From contig CAVQAW010000003.1 of assembly GCA_963710535.1 (NCBI GenBank), forward strand, positions 992,001 to 1,056,000: a DNA stretch of 64,000 bases, written 5' to 3'. Under the pieces are notes generated by a model. The model did no database searches, had not been told where the DNA came from, and saw only the letters and a list, made by a program, of their open reading frames with translations. Positions 60,780 through 64,000 of the stretch are shown one piece after another; the stretch's first letter is position 1, and each line of letters opens with the position of its first letter. Source of the DNA: Pelagihabitans sp963710535 (GTDB lineage Bacteria; Bacteroidota; Bacteroidia; Flavobacteriales; Flavobacteriaceae). The position numbers and the translations under genes are program-made.

Positions 60780-61574
60780 ATGCAGTACGAGGGCGTATTG
60801 AGAAAAATGCAGACCGAAATTGGAGATCCCATCCAGTATTATCTGGTCTTCGAGAACGACTACCTGAACCTCAACCAGGTATTGGATAAGGAACTCCAAA
60901 TCGAATTTCTAAGATACCAATGCCTTAATTGCGGCGAAGACCGCCCCATATTCAGGCAGGGGTTTTGTAAAAGTTGTTTTTTCGAAATCCCCGCGGCGGG
61001 CGATTGGATCATGAGACCAGAACTGAGTACAGCCCATATGGGCCGGGAAGACCGCGACCTTGAATATGAGAAGCGGGTGCAATTGCAGCCACATATCGTG
61101 TATTTGGCCAACTCGAGCAATATCAAAGTCGGGGTGACCAGAAAAACGCAGATCCCGACAAGGTGGATCGATCAGGGTGCCCATGAGGCCATTGAGATAG
61201 TGGAGGTCCCAAACCGTTATTTGGCAGGCATTACCGAAGTAGCCCTTAAAGATCACATCGGTGACAAGACCAATTGGCGTAAAATGCTCACCAACGATGT
61301 GGAAGATGAAGATCTGGTCGATTGGCGCAATAAGCTAAGGCCCTATATCCCTGAAGAAGCCAAAGTATATTTTATTGAAAACAAGAAAGAAACCCATTTG
61401 CACTTTCCGGTACTGGCCTATCCCAGCAAGGTAAAAAGTCTCAATTTAGACAAGACGCCTGCCTATAAAGGCCTTTTAAAGGGCATCAAAGGCCAATACC
61501 TGATTTTCGAGGACCATACGGTATTCAATATCAGGGGAAGTGAAGGCTATGTGGTAGGTTTGGCCGTTAGTTGA
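60780..61574 (+). CDS. DUF2797-family protein
   Basis: 264 residues. The N-terminal third has a four-Cys zinc-type motif, CLNCGEDRPIFRQGFCKSCF. The middle has IVYLANSSNIKVGVTRKTQI, a GIY-YIG-like segment, and PTRWIDQGAHEAI. DUF2797 proteins may therefore be related to nuclease folds, but activity has not been shown. It overlaps the convergent AsmA-like gene by 8 nt. Confidence 0.88.
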   Translation: MQYEGVLRKMQTEIGDPIQYYLVFENDYLNLNQVLDKELQIEFLRYQCLNCGEDRPIFRQGFCKSCFFEIPAAGDWIMRPELSTAHMGREDRDLEYEKRVQLQPHIVYLANSSNIKVGVTRKTQIPTRWIDQGAHEAIEIVEVPNRYLAGITEVALKDHIGDKTNWRKMLTNDVEDEDLVDWRNKLRPYIPEEAKVYFIENKKETHLHFPVLAYPSKVKSLNLDKTPAYKGLLKGIKGQYLIFEDHTVFNIRGSEGYVVGLAVS

Positions 61575-64000
61575 CCGAATCTTTTTTCTTTTTGCCGCCC
61601 AAAAGACCTCCCAGTATATTCTTTGCCTTTTCCTTCACCGCATCGTCCCCTTTTTTGGCAGGCAGCGTATCGGTCTTCATCTTGGTGGAATCTTTGGCCT
61701 TGTTACCGGCCAAAATACCGCCCAAGACTTCTTTAACGTCCTGCTGTTGTTCCTTTCCTTTCTGGGTGGTATCGGTTTTGGTCGATGTTTTTTCGAGCAG
61801 CCCCCCGATCAGATCCTTGGCCTTATCGGTCCCCTTATTGATCAATTTCTGCTTTTCAATCTCGATGAGTTGCGTGGTGAGGTTTTTGATTCCTGAGGTA
61901 AAATCGGTTGTTACTTCCGGACTTTTATAAAATCCACCGATATTGGCGGTTACCGGAATCGTAAGATCGGTAAGCGCTTTGTCATCGATTCTGGCGATCA
62001 GGGCATTGATTTCCTTTCCCAAATATTTTGAAGGAACCTGCATGGTGGCCTTGTAGCTCATCTTTTGATCGAAGGTATGGCTGCCATCCACGTTAATGGC
62101 GATGTCTTTATAGTTCAACGTAAAGGGTTTTACGGCAACCACGCCATCCTTAAAAGAAAGCTTCGTTTTTAATTCATTGAAGTTCAATTGCTTCAGATCG
62201 ATGAAATTCAGCTTTCCGGCCACTGCCGCGAGTAGTGGGGCAGCCTGGGTATCGAGCTCATCGGTAAGGATGTCTGCCAAAATATTGCCGCTGAGCGAGT
62301 TTAGATCCGGTGAAAAATCATCGGAGAGGTTCCCTGAGAATTCGAGTTCCGAACTCAATTTCCCTTTAAATATTTGGGCAATGGGCGCAACCACCTTGAA
62401 CAGATCGATGGCCTTAAAGGTCTCCCCGATCATGAGTTTGTCCAAACCAAGTTTCATGGAGAAGGTAGGGGTTTGCTCTTTTGTGGAAACCACGCCATCG
62501 AAGCCCACCTTACCGCCGAACATCGAGGAGGTCATGTTGCTCAATATCGCCTTTTCGTCCTTGATCCTAAGATTCCCCTTAACGTCGGTGAGCGTTAGGT
62601 TGTCATAAAGCACCGTTTTGGCAGCCGCATTGAGGTTGATATCCAGAAAAGAAGGGATCTTGATTTTTTCGTCAGCAACTTTGGTACTGGTATCCGCCGT
62701 ACCGGTGCCTTCCGTGTTACTGGTCTCGGCCACCATAAAATCGTCGATGGCGAAGGTATTCGATTGCAGATTAAAATTTCCTTCTACATTTTCGTTGTTG
62801 AACATAAAACCCAAGAGGTTGTTGATGGTACCATTAACCGCAAAATCGGTCTTCCCCGTTGAACCGTTCAATTCATTGAGGGTTACTGTGGCAGGGTTAA
62901 AGGTCAAGGCCGTAGATTTCAATGTGATGGGATTTGGAAATTCGTCCGATTGGTACACGAAGTCCCTCAGGTCGATCTTGCCACTGGTCTTCGTTTTTTC
63001 GTACTGTTTCTTTTCCACGGAGGCCATATCGAAGTCTGTGGTGACATCGGCGGTTAGCAAGCCTTTCAAATTGAGATCGGCAGGTACGGGGTAGGCCTTT
63101 GAAATATTGGCCAAATTCATTTTTGCGTCGATATGGGCGTTTACCTTGGTATTGCCCATGAGCTCCCGAATGTTGGCCTTCATGTTAAATTGGTCCTCAT
63201 CGATCATAAACGAAAGCCGATCGATATCGACATAGGTATCGGCCACGATTCCCGTGGTATTGGTGATCTTGGTGTCGATATGTACGTTGCGCACCCCTTT
63301 GGGCAAATCTGGATATTTAAAGGATGCGTTGTCGGAATTGATCATAATATGGAACATGGGAATGTGATCATCATCGACAATCCCATTAAATCGCCCCTCC
63401 ACGATAAAATTCCCCGTGGTTTGCACATTCTCGATATTCTTGGAGTAGGTTTCAGGGATTACCGCCAAAAAGTTTTTGAAATCGGAAGATGGGGTCTTGA
63501 AACTGATATCGACCTCTTGGTTATCGTCGTTTAGTTTTACAAATCCTTCAAAAACCAAAGGCAATTGGTTCAACAAGGCCTCGTTCTTTAAAAAAGTGAA
63601 TTTGAATTCCTCAAGGTCGATACCTATAAGCGCATCGAGCTTGATTTTATTTTTGTTCAAATAATTGGTACTGTCCATTTCAAAGGAAACCAACGCTTCG
63701 GTAAGGGTCTGCAATTGGGATTTCTCCAAAGAAAGGTCGCCGGTTCCACTATGTTGTATCTCATAAAGGTTAAACAGCATGCCCCCGGCCCTGTCATCGT
63801 AAGTGATGTTCGAATTGGTGATTTCATAAGACTGCATATCGAGGGTAAAGCCCTCGGTTCCCGAAGGGGACGAATCGGCAGTGCCGGTATCCTTGGCAAT
63901 ATCGTAGTTGGCATTTTCGGCTTCATCATACCTAATATTCAGCTTCGCCCCATCGATAAAGAGTCGTTGGATCGCAATGGGTTCCCCCGCGCTCTTGAAC
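61567..64000 (-). CDS. AsmA-like protein (partial, 5' end outside window)
   Basis: At least 810 residues visible; the frame is open to the right edge without a start that must be used, and the methionine at the complement of 63835-63837 is internal. The visible part begins FKSAGEPIAIQRLFIDGAKL and contains long repeated beta strands typical of the AsmA/TAM family (LDINLNAAAKTVLYDNLTL, KGNLRIKDEKAILSNMTSSM). The C-terminal 100 residues are a low-complexity Lys/Gly tail (AKNILGGLLGGKKKKDSVN). AsmA-type proteins act in lipid transport between membranes. Convergent with the DUF2797 gene, with 8-nt overlap. Confidence 0.9.
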   Translation of the reverse strand, partial: FKSAGEPIAIQRLFIDGAKLNIRYDEAENANYDIAKDTGTADSSPSGTEGFTLDMQSYEITNSNITYDDRAGGMLFNLYEIQHSGTGDLSLEKSQLQTLTEALVSFEMDSTNYLNKNKIKLDALIGIDLEEFKFTFLKNEALLNQLPLVFEGFVKLNDDNQEVDISFKTPSSDFKNFLAVIPETYSKNIENVQTTGNFIVEGRFNGIVDDDHIPMFHIMINSDNASFKYPDLPKGVRNVHIDTKITNTTGIVADTYVDIDRLSFMIDEDQFNMKANIRELMGNTKVNAHIDAKMNLANISKAYPVPADLNLKGLLTADVTTDFDMASVEKKQYEKTKTSGKIDLRDFVYQSDEFPNPITLKSTALTFNPATVTLNELNGSTGKTDFAVNGTINNLLGFMFNNENVEGNFNLQSNTFAIDDFMVAETSNTEGTGTADTSTKVADEKIKIPSFLDINLNAAAKTVLYDNLTLTDVKGNLRIKDEKAILSNMTSSMFGGKVGFDGVVSTKEQTPTFSMKLGLDKLMIGETFKAIDLFKVVAPIAQIFKGKLSSELEFSGNLSDDFSPDLNSLSGNILADILTDELDTQAAPLLAAVAGKLNFIDLKQLNFNELKTKLSFKDGVVAVKPFTLNYKDIAINVDGSHTFDQKMSYKATMQVPSKYLGKEINALIARIDDKALTDLTIPVTANIGGFYKSPEVTTDFTSGIKNLTTQLIEIEKQKLINKGTDKAKDLIGGLLEKTSTKTDTTQKGKEQQQDVKEVLGGILAGNKAKDSTKMKTDTLPAKKGDDAVKEKAKNILGGLLGGKKKKDSVN

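Noticed and set aside
1..64000. CRISPR array, tRNA, rRNA, insertion sequence or integrase
   Set aside because: Intergenic regions were read on both strands and none showed regular repeats, cloverleaf patterns or transposase motifs.

Overview
This window reads as a chromosomal segment of a marine-type member of the Flavobacteriaceae (Bacteroidota). The evidence is the SusC/SusD pair, the BamA-Skp-Skp cluster behind uppS, a fused Hpt-Adk protein, DUF5723/DUF6089/DUF4136 families, near absence of Shine-Dalgarno sequences, and several promoters of the Bacteroidota type (TTG, 19-20 nt, TAnnTTTG). No tRNA, rRNA, CRISPR array, insertion sequence or prophage was seen. Most of the window is core genome.

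Layout. 1-4040 (minus): str/S10 ribosomal cluster rpsL-rpsG-fusA-rpsJ-rplC, with no tuf gene and with a terminator-like hairpin plus a second hairpin between rpsJ and rplC. 4611-15511 (plus): an accessory locus with a SusC receptor, SusD lipoprotein, a frameshifted SusE-position lipoprotein, an arylsulfotransferase-like lipoprotein and a giant FG-GAP/ASPIC-UnbV lipoprotein. It has no glycoside hydrolase, so its substrate is unknown. 15575-19264: secreted hypothetical, rlmB, rhomboid protease, rarA. 19261-24357 (minus): envelope proteins (DUF5723 barrel, lipoprotein), yjjG and a DUF7033/deacetylase-like protein. 24408-29739: radC, DUF1569, PaiB-like, Mpl-like ligase, KdgF-like cupin plus an atypical SDR, DUF4136. 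29806-33972: obgE, hpt-adk fusion, and divergent purK-purE. 34025-38146: M3 peptidase, rhodanese lipoprotein, ECF sigma factor with a tiny ZAS-type partner, UbiA-like membrane protein. 38282-43824: gcvP and a KAS III/methyltransferase/GT2 cassette. 43894-49461 (minus): DUF6089-uppS-bamA-ompH-ompH envelope operon. 49575-54944: nadK, CBS protein, pdxJ, two hydrolases, holin-like protein. 55036-58458: tig, clpP, clpX proteostasis cluster. 58557-64000: small alpha/beta hydrolase, GH3 protein, DUF2797, partial AsmA-like protein.

How it fits together. The window mixes translation (ribosomal proteins, EF-G, Obg, RlmB), purine and cofactor metabolism (Hpt-Adk, PurK, PurE, PdxJ, NadK), outer membrane biogenesis (UppS, BamA, Skp, AsmA-like) and protein quality control (Tig, ClpP, ClpX). 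The part least explained by known biology is the 4.6-15.5 kb SusCD locus. Second are the KAS III/methyltransferase/glycosyltransferase cassette, the fused purine enzyme and the rpsJ-rplC leader.

All family calls come from reading motifs and translations by eye. No database search was run.
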